A DNA stretch of 64,000 bases from Asparagopsis taxiformis. Its lineage: Eukaryota > Rhodophyta > Florideophyceae > Bonnemaisoniales > Bonnemaisoniaceae. The position numbers and the translations under genes are program-made. Shown piece after piece: positions 42,301-52,800 of this stretch. Under the pieces are notes generated by a model that ran no database searches, was not told the DNA's origin, and saw only the letters and a program-made list of their open reading frames with translations. Numbering within the stretch: the stretch's first letter is position 1; the number at the start of each line of letters is the position of its first letter. The stretch is taken from assembly GCA_030407315.1 (NCBI GenBank), contig JALQPE010001871.1, forward strand, positions 1 through 64,000. The letters are read 5' to 3'.

Positions 42301-44911
42301 TCGCTCTGATTTTGTTCAGCAATTGTCATCATGCGGAATAGCTCTCGTTTACGAGATGTGCCCGCCAAAAGAGCAACGAGATCTTGTCACTGTATTGGTG
42401 CGCTCTTTAACCAGTGGTAAGTCTAGAGCTGCATCAATTGTGCCTGGTGACCAAGGTGCGTTACTCGATCTCCATGGCGTGAATGTAAAAGAGCAGGGTC
42501 AAGCAGGAAAGTCAGCAACATACAGAGAATTATGTTCACTTGCGCAAGACATGGGTCAGCCAGAACTCGTGTACAAGTTTATGGATCTAGCTGGACACAC
42601 AGCATTGTGGAACAGTCGCAAAGGAGCAGCGTTAGCCGGGAGCGCTCTTCTAGGCAGTGAAATTGCAGCTGAACAACTTCGTCCGCATGTCAAGAGCCTT
42701 CTTCCTAGGTTATATGTGTACTGTTACGACCCAACGGAAAGCGTTCGAATATCTATGGGCTCTGTTCTGAGTGCGGTTGTCAAAGCATCTGGTCTTGGTA
42801 CTGTTGCAGAGGCCGTTTCGCAAAACTTTGACAATATTGTTGAGTATTGTCTGAAATCGATCACATCGCGTCAATGGCGAGTGCGAGAAGGAGCATGCGG
42901 GGCGTTACGCGATTTGCTTTCAGGCCTGACGTGGGAGAAAGCAGGAAACTTCTTCGGTGAATTTTGGTACATTACTCTTCGCGCTATGGATGATATCAAA
43001 GAGAGTGTTCGAAAAGCTGCAGAAGGAACTGGACGGGCTCTATCAGAACTCTCTATCCATCTGTGCAATCCCGCATTAGTCGGAGTCGAAATTGCATCGA
43101 AAGCAGTTACGATACTGATTCCTGGCATCTTGCCTGCGTTTACGCACGGAGTGGAAGAAATTCGCAAATTGGCAACGACGACACTTTCAGAAGTGATTCG
43201 CTTTGGAGGTGATGCTTTGAAAGGCTCTATACCTGATCTTGTTGAAGCTCTCCTCGAAGCCGCCACAGAGCTTGAACCACAGGTTCTGAATTATGCGCAA
43301 TTCCATGTTGAATCACCGGATGAACTAGAAGCACTGCGTACAAGGGCTGCAACTATGTCCTCTTCACCACTAATAGACTCTTTAGAACGTCTTGCGGGTT
43401 TAGTTGACGAGAAGGTGATGGAACAAGTTGTGCCCAAAATGACAAGAATGGCTCGAGTTGGGGTCGGGATTCCAACACGGGCGGCTACAGCAAGATTCTT
43501 TGCGACTATACTGCGATCTCGTGCTGTCATTGCTGAACCGTACGCACCTCGATTAATGCAGGCGGCAAGTGCTGCTGCTGGTATGGAGAGAAATGCACTA
43601 TTGCGGAAATCGTGGTGTAGTGCGGTTGGCGCAGGTGCCAAACTTTCACCATCTGAAAGTGTGGCGAAACTATGTAGAGAAATTGCGAACAATGCGGGGT
43701 CTGAAGATCTACAACAGAGGTTATTGGCTTCTTGCCTTGCGGCTGGGATTTGGAAAATTTCCCCGGACACTGGGCGTAAACATGGTAGTGTGCTATTGCC
43801 AGTGGCTTATATGGGACGATACGAGACTGATGAAGATGCTGGCGAGACGGAGAGTAACTGGAGTGAAGTATGGAATGAGGGTGCTCCCAGTACTGAGGCT
43901 GGGTTACGGTTGTATGCGAAGGAAATTACAGAGATATGCACGCATCGACTGGAAAATTCATCTCAATATCGCGTGAAACGAAGTGCTGCTGCATCGTTGG
44001 GTGCGCTTGCGAAAGCATCACATGGGACGGTAGATGTGGTATATGTTGATCGAGCTGCGGTTGCTCTGGTGCAAAGCTTGCCTGGGCATATATGGGAGGG
44101 CAAAATGGCAGCTGTGGAGGCACTGGGTGAAATCGCATCATCATATGAAACGTTGGATGTTTGGACGGGATGTGGTGGGGCGGATGTTGTAGTAAGGGCG
44201 TTACTGCAAGAGGGATTGCGTGGGAAGAGCGAGTATCGAATTGCAGCAATGCGAGCAACGGCATTGTTGTTGGACAAGTGCCATGATGAGTTTGATCTTT
44301 TCAATGAAGTGATGCGGGCGCTAGGTGACTATTGGAGTGGTGCTCGTGGAAGTGCCAGCGCATCAGAGCAGGTGTCGGCGTCACGGGTGGTTTGGGAAAC
44401 GGGCAGCGACGCGAATGCAGTTGATGCACGAAACCGGGCGCGTAAGGCTGAGAAGCAGTTACGGATCGTGTCCGTCCGGTGCTTGGAAGCGTCGATTGGC
44501 AACAAAGTGCAGCGCGCTGAGGTTGAACAGTTTGTCAGCGTTGTGGAGTGTGTGGTCGGGATTCAGGGCGATTGGGACGTTGAGTTGGGTATGGTTTCGA
44601 GCATGCGCCGTGTCTGGGATCGCGTAGATGGAAGCGTGTTGAAATGTGGCAGCACTGACAAACATCCGCATCAGTTGGTGTCCAGAGTGGTGCGCCTCGC
44701 TGGAATCGGGGTGGCAAGTGTCAAGCATGCGGTGCTGCGTCGTGCTGGCTTGTCATTGATGCTATCAATTGGACAACGAGTTGATGACAAGGCTGCAATC
44801 ACTACCTGGTTTACAGACGACGTTCGGCACGCTATAATTGCGTCTCGTGAAGATTCGGATCCAGGAGTACAAACTGACGCAAAGAAAGTTTACACATTTT
44901 ATAATCTCTAA
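39347..44911 (+). CDS. ECM29: Proteasome adaptor ECM29
   Basis: 1854 aa in a single exon; ATG in a good context (ACCATGG). All-helical HEAT-repeat protein. The start (LQKVVTRLLPALLAALSTKSQPALAKCIEALSHMNMRIRA) and middle (QAGKSATYRELCSLAQDMGQPELVYKFMDLAGHTALWNSRKGAALA) match ECM29/KIAA0368. The C-terminal half retains SLLPRLYVYCYDPTESVRISMGSV and RQWRVREGACGALRDLL. ECM29 binds core and regulatory particle of the 26S proteasome, monitors assembly and disassembles it in oxidative stress. The size equals the family norm (about 1850 aa). Confidence 0.92.
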   Translation: MASSDADLQAVESALDTLVLAESHKSLQKVVTRLLPALLAALSTKSQPALAKCIEALSHMNMRIRAAPNLSLPFEQVLQVAIDPAAAVMTRNVAIQGGYVERCFMRLSDSQRASHLPWLVQAAATVPSQPNQDALHSLALIALRVASAALPRSNSDDLWRLLSDVPLSAVHSFFDYSLRALRRKVATSKGDLLAIVRLTSEYAGIKMPQRAVKVFPHFLLAAGSVNNSDLIAAGEDAMKRVDTCDVLAASDPTIVDKLFELFRDPLAEIPLRIVLLSKGLLRVTLGASCFPEVMDVINISLFTPGIPARFQALGMQFVSFVISHCTAGTLKTNASQLVVAMKKLIDNATDGQPSFPDKVQAFGFTGLAELLLREPSLLGTQGVTHDLFFEAAQSKQISAESRSAVSHALVALTRVVYCSHSDTSDRGTLILQTLRSTVLNIEDTAISARLAAVQWANECFGFANPDARLINIIAAGDRDSNVRQAALQGLLKKRWKPKTSFVDMDVDESPDSAFPDFSALVSTFETFGEANMNPKSTSAYLKFALAVLKDSMAEKGRVDVLHADEVDNYFESHPREKASLLHVLNTANNVLLSRNKPDLALERAALSIVLFVSNVKFLKASVSETYIDRIDNLIAQIVRKSAEGDTTVARALSVVVGITSESFPEQKLLDLIQRTGAGLEPNESGTASGRDGEDDRVAKILCIGQVVSRYCVKSGLNGESNPPNVISSVCLNITRRVTLAVESSNAVRVAACIALSDMGVEGPLPISQPARAIAVSSLGGLLKLQSTEGSVVEAASNAIGKICVGEPRSSFKSVAVEALLCIGRERKEDEIRFSAAESLVRCASNFDAPSPVLMDSRDSNTTAIRQATETEELQTILQMKINSFRIRELIIDDIDGADAKVSLKDIVKQVIQLCFDERPTARNGGCVFLFTFLRLLGAKPTENSPQELKLNFVSSTDEGRFKENQKVISSLLPEAQHAFTVLLSDRSDFVQQLSSCGIALVYEMCPPKEQRDLVTVLVRSLTSGKSRAASIVPGDQGALLDLHGVNVKEQGQAGKSATYRELCSLAQDMGQPELVYKFMDLAGHTALWNSRKGAALAGSALLGSEIAAEQLRPHVKSLLPRLYVYCYDPTESVRISMGSVLSAVVKASGLGTVAEAVSQNFDNIVEYCLKSITSRQWRVREGACGALRDLLSGLTWEKAGNFFGEFWYITLRAMDDIKESVRKAAEGTGRALSELSIHLCNPALVGVEIASKAVTILIPGILPAFTHGVEEIRKLATTTLSEVIRFGGDALKGSIPDLVEALLEAATELEPQVLNYAQFHVESPDELEALRTRAATMSSSPLIDSLERLAGLVDEKVMEQVVPKMTRMARVGVGIPTRAATARFFATILRSRAVIAEPYAPRLMQAASAAAGMERNALLRKSWCSAVGAGAKLSPSESVAKLCREIANNAGSEDLQQRLLASCLAAGIWKISPDTGRKHGSVLLPVAYMGRYETDEDAGETESNWSEVWNEGAPSTEAGLRLYAKEITEICTHRLENSSQYRVKRSAAASLGALAKASHGTVDVVYVDRAAVALVQSLPGHIWEGKMAAVEALGEIASSYETLDVWTGCGGADVVVRALLQEGLRGKSEYRIAAMRATALLLDKCHDEFDLFNEVMRALGDYWSGARGSASASEQVSASRVVWETGSDANAVDARNRARKAEKQLRIVSVRCLEASIGNKVQRAEVEQFVSVVECVVGIQGDWDVELGMVSSMRRVWDRVDGSVLKCGSTDKHPHQLVSRVVRLAGIGVASVKHAVLRRAGLSLMLSIGQRVDDKAAITTWFTDDVRHAIIASREDSDPGVQTDAKKVYTFYNL

Positions 44912-45036
44912 GTAACTAAGCTCGCTAGCCAGCACATGTAAGCTGACCCTGAGCTCGAGTTATAGCGAGCGTCTCGGGTCTACAGTACAGGTACAATTGC
45001 TTCCCTCGCTGCGGTTGTGACATGACTCTTACGTTC
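44912..45036. other. Convergent 3' intergenic region
   Basis: 125 bp between the ECM29 stop and the ITPK stop. Nothing recognised apart from short GC-rich self-complementary words that might pair in RNA. Confidence 0.4.
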
Positions 45037-46227
45037 TCAACCGCCGCTTTCGCCGCCGTGTTCCAAATGCTCCCACACACGTTGGCAAATATGATCAAGC
45101 ACCCATTCGTACGCTTTGCTCACTCCTTTATATCCGGGAAAGTAGTTGATATCGACCACCGAATACTTTCGGCTCGCAATGTCATAGATCACATCGATGC
45201 CGATCAAGCTCAAGCCCAGTTCGTCTCTTAGTCGCTCAACAATATCTTCAACCAATGGCCGACTCGGCATAATAGCTTCAGTGGCCTTGCTGCAGCCCGT
45301 CACATTGTCAAATGCAAAGTGGTCCACACGGTTCAACCGTTGTGAATCAAAGTAGTAGTAGCCGCCTTCTGGGCCGTTGACACTGTGCTTCACACTGGAG
45401 CGAGCGCGCACAACAATGTTCTTGCCAATAGCATAAACTTTGAAAATCACACCGCCATGATTCGGCACAAATTCTTGTGCAATCACATCACTGGAAAGGT
45501 TGTGCGAATCTAAATCTTCCTCATACAATCGACTGTCAACGTCCATATCGACAGCTCCGAAAACATTCTTACAAGCGGCAAGAGCACCGACCATATCGTA
45601 AGCAATCACCATTTCGTGACTGGCTTTGGTGCCGCACGCCAAACGGCGTTTCAGAATAATTGGGAACTTGAGCTTGCCCATAATGGCACGTTCGATAGCA
45701 TACGGCCCAGAGTTGAGCGGAACATTGCTCCATGCTAAACGATGAATGACAGAAGAGAAGCGGGAAAAACAAGGTTCTGTCCAATTATATGAGGACCGTT
45801 GGCAAATGAACGCTCTGTCCACAGCCTCGGAAATGCGTCGACGATCCACCAGTCGCCACACACCTTCCAGCGGGTCGATGGGCACAACGGGAATAGATGA
45901 ACAGGGTGGCGAATAGGCATCAGCGGGGAACATGGGAGAATTCAATATTGTGCACAATCGATAGACGCGCTCAGAGGCGTCCAGTTCGCCTCCAGTAACG
46001 GAAGCGGCCATGTCATCTGTGCGTTTGTGAATGACGGCATGCAGAGGCTTAAGGGGATGAAGGGGTGTGTTGAGATCGGGTAGAGCGAGCAATCTGATGT
46101 GAACTGGCGGACTATCGGGGCCGGGGCCCCAGCGGCCGACCCAGGTTTTTGCAGCTTCACAGAGGCCATCGAAGAAATGCTTCTGTTTTTTCTTGTTGCT
46201 GGTGTAGCCGACGAGTAATTGCTTCAT
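45037..46227 (-). CDS. Inositol-tetrakisphosphate 1-kinase (ITPK)
   Basis: 396 aa from ATG 46227 (MKQLLVGYTSNKKKQK); the frame extends further upstream but only to a GTG. Pattern of the ITPK1 ATP-grasp family: HKRTDDMA, VPIDPLEGVWRLVDRR, FPIILKRRLACGTKASHEMVIAYD, VIAQEFVPNHGGVIFKVYAIG (ATP-grasp strands), RLRDELGLSLIGIDVIYDIASRKYSVVDINYFPGYKGV (metal-binding D and DxN). It phosphorylates inositol polyphosphates at the 1, 5 or 6 position on the way to InsP6. It is somewhat longer than plant ITPKs because of a loop near residues 50-100. It is the last gene before the AT-rich tract. Confidence 0.93.
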   Translation of the reverse strand: MKQLLVGYTSNKKKQKHFFDGLCEAAKTWVGRWGPGPDSPPVHIRLLALPDLNTPLHPLKPLHAVIHKRTDDMAASVTGGELDASERVYRLCTILNSPMFPADAYSPPCSSIPVVPIDPLEGVWRLVDRRRISEAVDRAFICQRSSYNWTEPCFSRFSSVIHRLAWSNVPLNSGPYAIERAIMGKLKFPIILKRRLACGTKASHEMVIAYDMVGALAACKNVFGAVDMDVDSRLYEEDLDSHNLSSDVIAQEFVPNHGGVIFKVYAIGKNIVVRARSSVKHSVNGPEGGYYYFDSQRLNRVDHFAFDNVTGCSKATEAIMPSRPLVEDIVERLRDELGLSLIGIDVIYDIASRKYSVVDINYFPGYKGVSKAYEWVLDHICQRVWEHLEHGGESGG

Positions 46228-46899
46228 TTGATGGGGCTCATGTTGGGTGGCGAGCGGGGGAGACGGGGGCGGGGGAGTAGTTGGGGAAGAGGGAGGGGTC
46301 CCCGACTGGGCGGGGAAAGTGAAAGGAGATATAGTGAGAAGTGAATGAGGTAACGGAATAGAGTGAATTGGCAGAGATTTGAGGCGGGTGCGGTGCGGGG
46401 CAATCAGGTCTAGCACAGCAGCGGCGGGATAGACTTATAAGTAATTAATAGTCAAGGTGTGGTGGTGTGGAAAGCGCAGTAGACAGCATTGTGGAAGGGA
46501 TAAAGGTGGTGTGCAGCACATTGGGGGCGAGCCTAACTTGAGTGCGGCTGTGCAATGAGGCGACGTGCGTGCGAGGAGAGAGAATGGCTGGGCACTGGTT
46601 TGTAAGGTTGGGTTGCAGGGAAGGCGCTCAGTATGAATGTATCACAGATGGCTGCTGTGCTGCGGAAAGTTGCGCGCGAACACCAGAGTGTTCATCAAAA
46701 CTACACGTGTTCGGGATCCTGTCCCATTCCACCCTGCCCAATCATGTCCACCCTTGCTGTCACGCCGTCACGTACGCCGCTGACATTCCACCACGACAGT
46801 CATTCTTCCACCACAGTAGATCCCTCATCTATTACCTCACCTACATCCAACAAACTTTACTTGTTGTAGCCACTTTTCCTTAGATCCGAGTCCATTCAT
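46228..46899. other. Promoter side of ITPK and transition zone
   Basis: Ordinary GC to about 46,880; then composition drops sharply. Small frames (46542-46883) lack features and are not called. Confidence 0.5.
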
Positions 46900-49800
46900 A
46901 CACTTTGAGTTTTTACAATTCATTTCATTTCTTCACATACTTTGTCGACAAAATGACTTACTCGTTTTCCTTCTTACAGAACTTGACCGCTGCCTGTAAC
47001 TGTAATTAGTCGACAGCATTGTTTGGACTCTCCTTCGCCCAGCTCTTCCAAATGACATTATCTTCAACACGTCAATCCTTTCAAAGAAAAAATTTGAACT
47101 GATTAGCGTGGAGTAAGCAATTCAAAATTCTCTTTATCCTCCTAAACTCTGTCGACCATATACGTAAATATTGGTTCCCTTATTCATTCTCCCTCTTTGT
47201 TTTATATCTTCTCTCAATAAAAAAGTGCTCCAGCTGAACAAGGATTTTCATGTCACGCTAATTGCACAACGACCTAGATAGTAGATTTATACAACTATCA
47301 GACCTGGAGCATGTGATGAAACAGTTTTTCGGGGACTGATAATGATTCTCATAAACGGATCAACATCTATGACTAGAGAAGAATCAGAACACAAAGTAAC
47401 CACTAACACGTCTATCCGAAAAAATAATCATTCGAAGAGAGTCGAGAAAATGTACCGCATGACGCTAAAAAGCCACAAAGAACGCTAATATTATTGAAAG
47501 ATGCCCACAGACCTGCTAAAAGTATTAACCGAAAGATTTATTATAGATAGTTAGAAGTAATGCATAATGATTTTACATGCGTCTATCACTCTATTTTGTT
47601 AGACTCAAACCTGTACCACGACGAAAAAGTTGGTGAGAAGGTACCAAGAAAAAGGAGGGGATCGGTCTTGGAGACTGGCCGGTGCAGCCCCTCTGAAAAA
47701 CGGATAACAAACAACTCGACTATGAAAATGACGCTTAATGCTTGGACGAAACGAATGAATATCTTTCCAAGGAACTGAGTGATCTGTCCACAGGAAAAGA
47801 AACAATCAAAATATTCTTTCATTTAATAGTAGTAAGGGGTACTTGTGTTGTATTCCACCAGCGAAGATCGTTCAATGGTCTCTGTGGTGATTGATTGATC
47901 AATTGAGTCTGTAATGTATCTTTTTCTGGAGGAAACCCATAAGGGTGGTGAAACTAAACGCAACAGGATTGGAAGATGGATTTTGAAGTCTTCGTCGATG
48001 ATAGTTCAGCGGAAAGAGCGTGGAGACAAATTGAACTGATTCCAATAACTCAAGCCTAAATGAAACTTGTTCCCTTGATCAGTCTTACACATGATTAAGA
48101 CGTGATGAAGATCCGTAGCAACAGGTGACCACGCGAATAGGAAAACTGCAAAGGAGGATATGTTGAAACTCACGAGAGAAATGAAGTGTCCATACTATTC
48201 TTAGTATTAGACGTGACAAAAGACGAGTCATTGTCGGCTGAGTACCTCTCCTGGGCTGCTAGGAACCCTTACAGGTCTTCGAGTTTACGAAAGGTCCTCT
48301 GTGACTAAATCAACACATCAGAGACCTTTATTAATTTAAAAATAAGCTACTGAACCTCAGTATGCTACATGTAGGTCAAAAAAATTGAAGCTCGCCGGTC
48401 ATTCCAAAGAAAAAATCAAGGACGGAAACATGGAAACAAAAGCTAACCACTTATGTACTAAGCTCTATTATGTCGATGCAGAGTCTTCTCGATGAGCCAG
48501 TAGGATGCTCGGGCTTTTAATTTACCTCAGCGTTGCTCCACTATATAAACAATATTAGCACTACCCCTCCAATTGGCGTGGAACTATCACTATTTACGTT
48601 TGGAACCGCTGGTTGGCTGGAAGAAATAAGTACGTTCAATGGTGACTCATAAAGTTATGAATGTTGGGTTTCTTATTGATAGTTCGAATTATTGACAATC
48701 TAAATTGCCTCCAAAATATAATCCCAAAAATTCCAACCGCAAAGTATTTTCAATTTCGGGAGATGAGGAATATTCACGAGCGCTACAGGCCTCTCCACAC
48801 CCAGGCGCACTTATGATTTTTGACTCAGATATCAGCTTTCACGGAGTTTGTGTTCACTAAGGACCTACCATTATATTATCACACTGTTCCATGATAGTTT
48901 GCTTAGCAATCTACCAATGAGTCTCATCCACTGAGGACGAGAACACAACAGTTCGTGGTTTACCGAGCATCTAAGGTGCTATACAAGGAAACTGGTGTAA
49001 ACACGATAGAACTCGTTTTTTTCTAACCCAGCGTCATAATCACGGACTTCGGTATTTGAAAACAACCGAAATAGGAAAATAATGTTTCCTTGGCTCAAGC
49101 ATAATTTTCTGCGGTAAGAAAATGTAGAAATTTGTTCTTTGCTGACTGCCATTGATTGGCTGATCGCAGAACTTTTTTGTGCTTTGCGCTTTTCACGTTT
49201 TTGTATATCACACTTGAGTTATAGTAATATAAATTTTCATGGCAGCATTCTGTGATTTCTTCAGTACGAATCAGTACACAGATCATTTCCGATCCATTTT
49301 TTGCTCTACGAGTTTAGAAAATCATCTCATCTAAACAAAGTCTGTGAGAGAAACCTAAAAACCCTCTACAGTTCTTTTTCATCCAGAAATCGCTTTAACT
49401 AGCGCCCAAATATCCAGATTAACTTTCATCGTGGTCACTTCACCCAGGGAGCTACTGAAGTCTGCAGAGTAAATGGGTTCGAAATTTATTCTACGCGCTT
49501 GACAACTTTTCACCGCGTAGAAATAATGGTAGAGCAATTATGAAAAGGCTTCAATACATCTCTAGAGAGGAATAAATCCGTGATGCTACTTGCGCATGAC
49601 TTCAGTCATCAATTTCTTCCTATGCAATCTTCTATCACAACATTATTGGGAATTCATTGTAGAAAAAATTACTCAAAAAATAATCTCCCGCTCACACGTA
49701 ATGGTTCCACTCGCTGGACTAAAGGTAGGAGTGATTTCTATAGATTAGAGGTCACTTTGTCTTCTTCAACTCGAATCAAAAGGTTCGGAACTCGTCCTTC

Positions 49801-52800
49801 AATGACGAAATCAATATCGCAATATAGAAAATCATGTACTTCCGAAAGAAAAGACGAAATTCTAGACTCGTCTGTATGTATTATTCGAGCCATGTTCAGC
49901 TAAAATTCTATTTTAAAGGAAAAAATGGTAATGTAGTACCTGGAAGCAGTACGGAAAACATTTAGAAAAAACTAGCCAAATAAAACATATCCGTAGATTT
50001 CATTTGGCATAGAATAAGATCCTAATGTATTCTGCACCGCTTTCGGGGATCGTTGACTGCTGACAGAATAAGGCTCTCAAATCGTCAGTAACAGAAGGAT
50101 TTTTGAATCCGGATGGCAAAGTTTTAAATTCGAGAATTTTTCCGTCTCAAAACCTAACAGTTTTTTTCTTTAAGGTTTTTGCAGTTGTCCCGTGGTATCG
50201 CATCCTGCCTCTATGAGAATAGAAACACGTACTCCTAGTATGCTTCAGATAAGCCTATGACTTACATGATTTTTGTATTGTAAACATTAGATATTTGGCT
50301 GATCTTTGGGATATTGGCGTCTCGAATCATACGTACATATGTAGGATATCACTATAGGGCTATCTAACAAAGAACGAGTGATACTCATATGCGCATTAAA
50401 GGGACACCGTGTATGTCATATATTCATCATGGGACTATCTCTCGCTAATCTTGAAGTCATACTGGGAGGCCATACTATTACAGATCGTTCACTGATCTCC
50501 AATCACAGTAGTAGAGAAGCTGGTTACTCCTTGAGAAATATTGATACTAGACGGGTACACATGACAGAGGAAGTTTTCATCTGTTACTCATATCCTGGAA
50601 AACAAAAAGCCAGAAATACAGAAAACTGAGCGATACAGGCAACGAGATCTTAGCTCAAAATATGTATAGTTAAGTATAATATGTTTTTTTGGCAACTTCA
50701 CGCTCACGGGTGTCTTGTTCATAATTAGGTCCATTCAAGGGATAGTTTATTGTCTAGAAAGTCGTACATATCCGTTGTGAGACTAAAAATATTTTCCTTT
50801 TCATTTTTCGGCGGACTAGCACTCGAACCAAGAGAATGTCGTAGAATCGCAGGATTCGAAAATTTTAAGTCATCCGAAATCAGTTGTGGTGAGTTAATTA
50901 AGCGAAAACAGGTTCTCCTTGCGTTCAAGGATCAGTTATAGGAGGGAAACTTCCAGCTACGCCATTCAATTTTTCTGAATCCCATAATGGTGAGCTGAGT
51001 TGCCGCTAAAAAGTGATCCTCGTTCAAGGCACCGAGAAATAATTTTCGACTAACGGTAACTCTCGTGTACTTCAGATCGAAAAACGCTCATAACTATTTT
51101 TCCTCACAAAACTCACAATAAATATAACATGAAAAGACTGCGGATTGTACTTTCTCGTGGAGCGAGGGTTACCTTTCTCCTTTTAGTTCGGTCACTTCCC
51201 GCACCAGATCACTGAGAGGCGTTCTCTGCTAGCATGCGAAAGAACATAATAACACTTCCTTACCAGGAATCGCTAAGCTCATATTCTCCAAAGGCTGGTT
51301 GCGCACATCCTCCATTGAGGTCCTTAAATCTCTCCTGAGAATTGGTCTTCTACTCGAGTGGATTGCATGATGAGATCAATGTTCGATGTTACGGAGTCCT
51401 GATCCTGAAAACTTCCAGAAGAAAGGAAAATCGTTTCGAAATGATCGCTGCAACTACGTTAGGAAATCCGCACAAATTGCCCTTCTCAAATCCAAATATG
51501 CCATATTTTGGATTATCCGAAATACTTAAAGTCACATCTCTCGACAGGTCTATACTTTCTGACCAATAGATCTGTCGAACATGAAACTTTTCAGATTACC
51601 GTCCCCAGAAAATAAACTTCTGCAGTGTACATACCACCATCGTTACCTCCTGAACATTTGATAATCTAAACCCGCTCTGATTTCATGCACCATTCGACAA
51701 ACATGTCCTATTTTTGAGATGTCCATAGACATCAATTTTGACCAACGGATTAAAATTTTTAGGAAACGATTTATGATACGGAGGCTCTGAAAGAAAATAT
51801 TAAACTGTGACGGAATCTTTAGTTTTTCACTTTTTTCAATATTCTCTAGAATGTCTTCAAAATAAGACAATTGCTCTATTTTGAACTTACATCCAGACAA
51901 AAAGCTTTCATTAAATCAGCATACGGTAATTGTTATGTATCTTTCATATATGTTTGAGGAACAGATGTCGTAGGCTAAGTTTAAAAGGTATATCCTTGAG
52001 GATTAAGTGATGCACAATAGATAGAAGTCCTGATGCCAAGCGCTTGTCAGCACAGTATGCCTGGGAGCTCATTCGTTTAGGAGTAGAGGAAGCTCATACA
52101 CCCATCTACTTTGCCTTCGAAAACTATCAATTTTATTCCAAATATACCCCACAAATATCTAGAATTCCGTAGAAGCAAGTTGAGCGTAAATAGCCAATTT
52201 TTCAAAAGACGCCTGAACCATACAATGCTCAAAACAGTCCTGTCGGGCTATTAATTGATCCATCGCAAATTTAATCGTGGAGTTTTGAGGTAGGAGGTGT
52301 GCTTACAATTAAGTTTTTGTGTTTCTCCCGTTCACATTTTTCGTCAGAATTTATGGCACTTGGCAATTCTATCATTAGCATGATATGGTACACCTAAGGT
52401 CTCCAAAATTAATTAATTGTAAAGCCAATCTCGTCAATAAAAAGGGTCTTTGGAATTATATTCAAGTCTGACGACTTAAATGAACGACAAAAAACCAGAA
52501 TTTCTCATTGCATTTATTCTCAAAAGACGATTAAGCTAACATCTAATTCGTTCGTTAAATTTGTCAAAACATTTCATGCATTTCGCGATGCCCCTTTCCA
52601 TCAATTTGTGCTAGTATTTCTAAAACCTTTTTTCAGCGAGAAAAGATATTCAAATGACTGAAGATCGAATGAAAATGAGCACATTCACGACTTGGTTCAT
52701 ATTAACCAATATACTACGTTATACGGCTGTGTGATCCCATGACATTAAACTAGCTGATCATTTCCCTTCAAAGAGAATAATACGTGAGAGAAATATAGTT

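Noticed and set aside
45037..46416. Longer ITPK reading frame with a Pro-rich extension
   Set aside because: Upstream part begins at GTG with no ATG; the family-like start is the Met at 46227.
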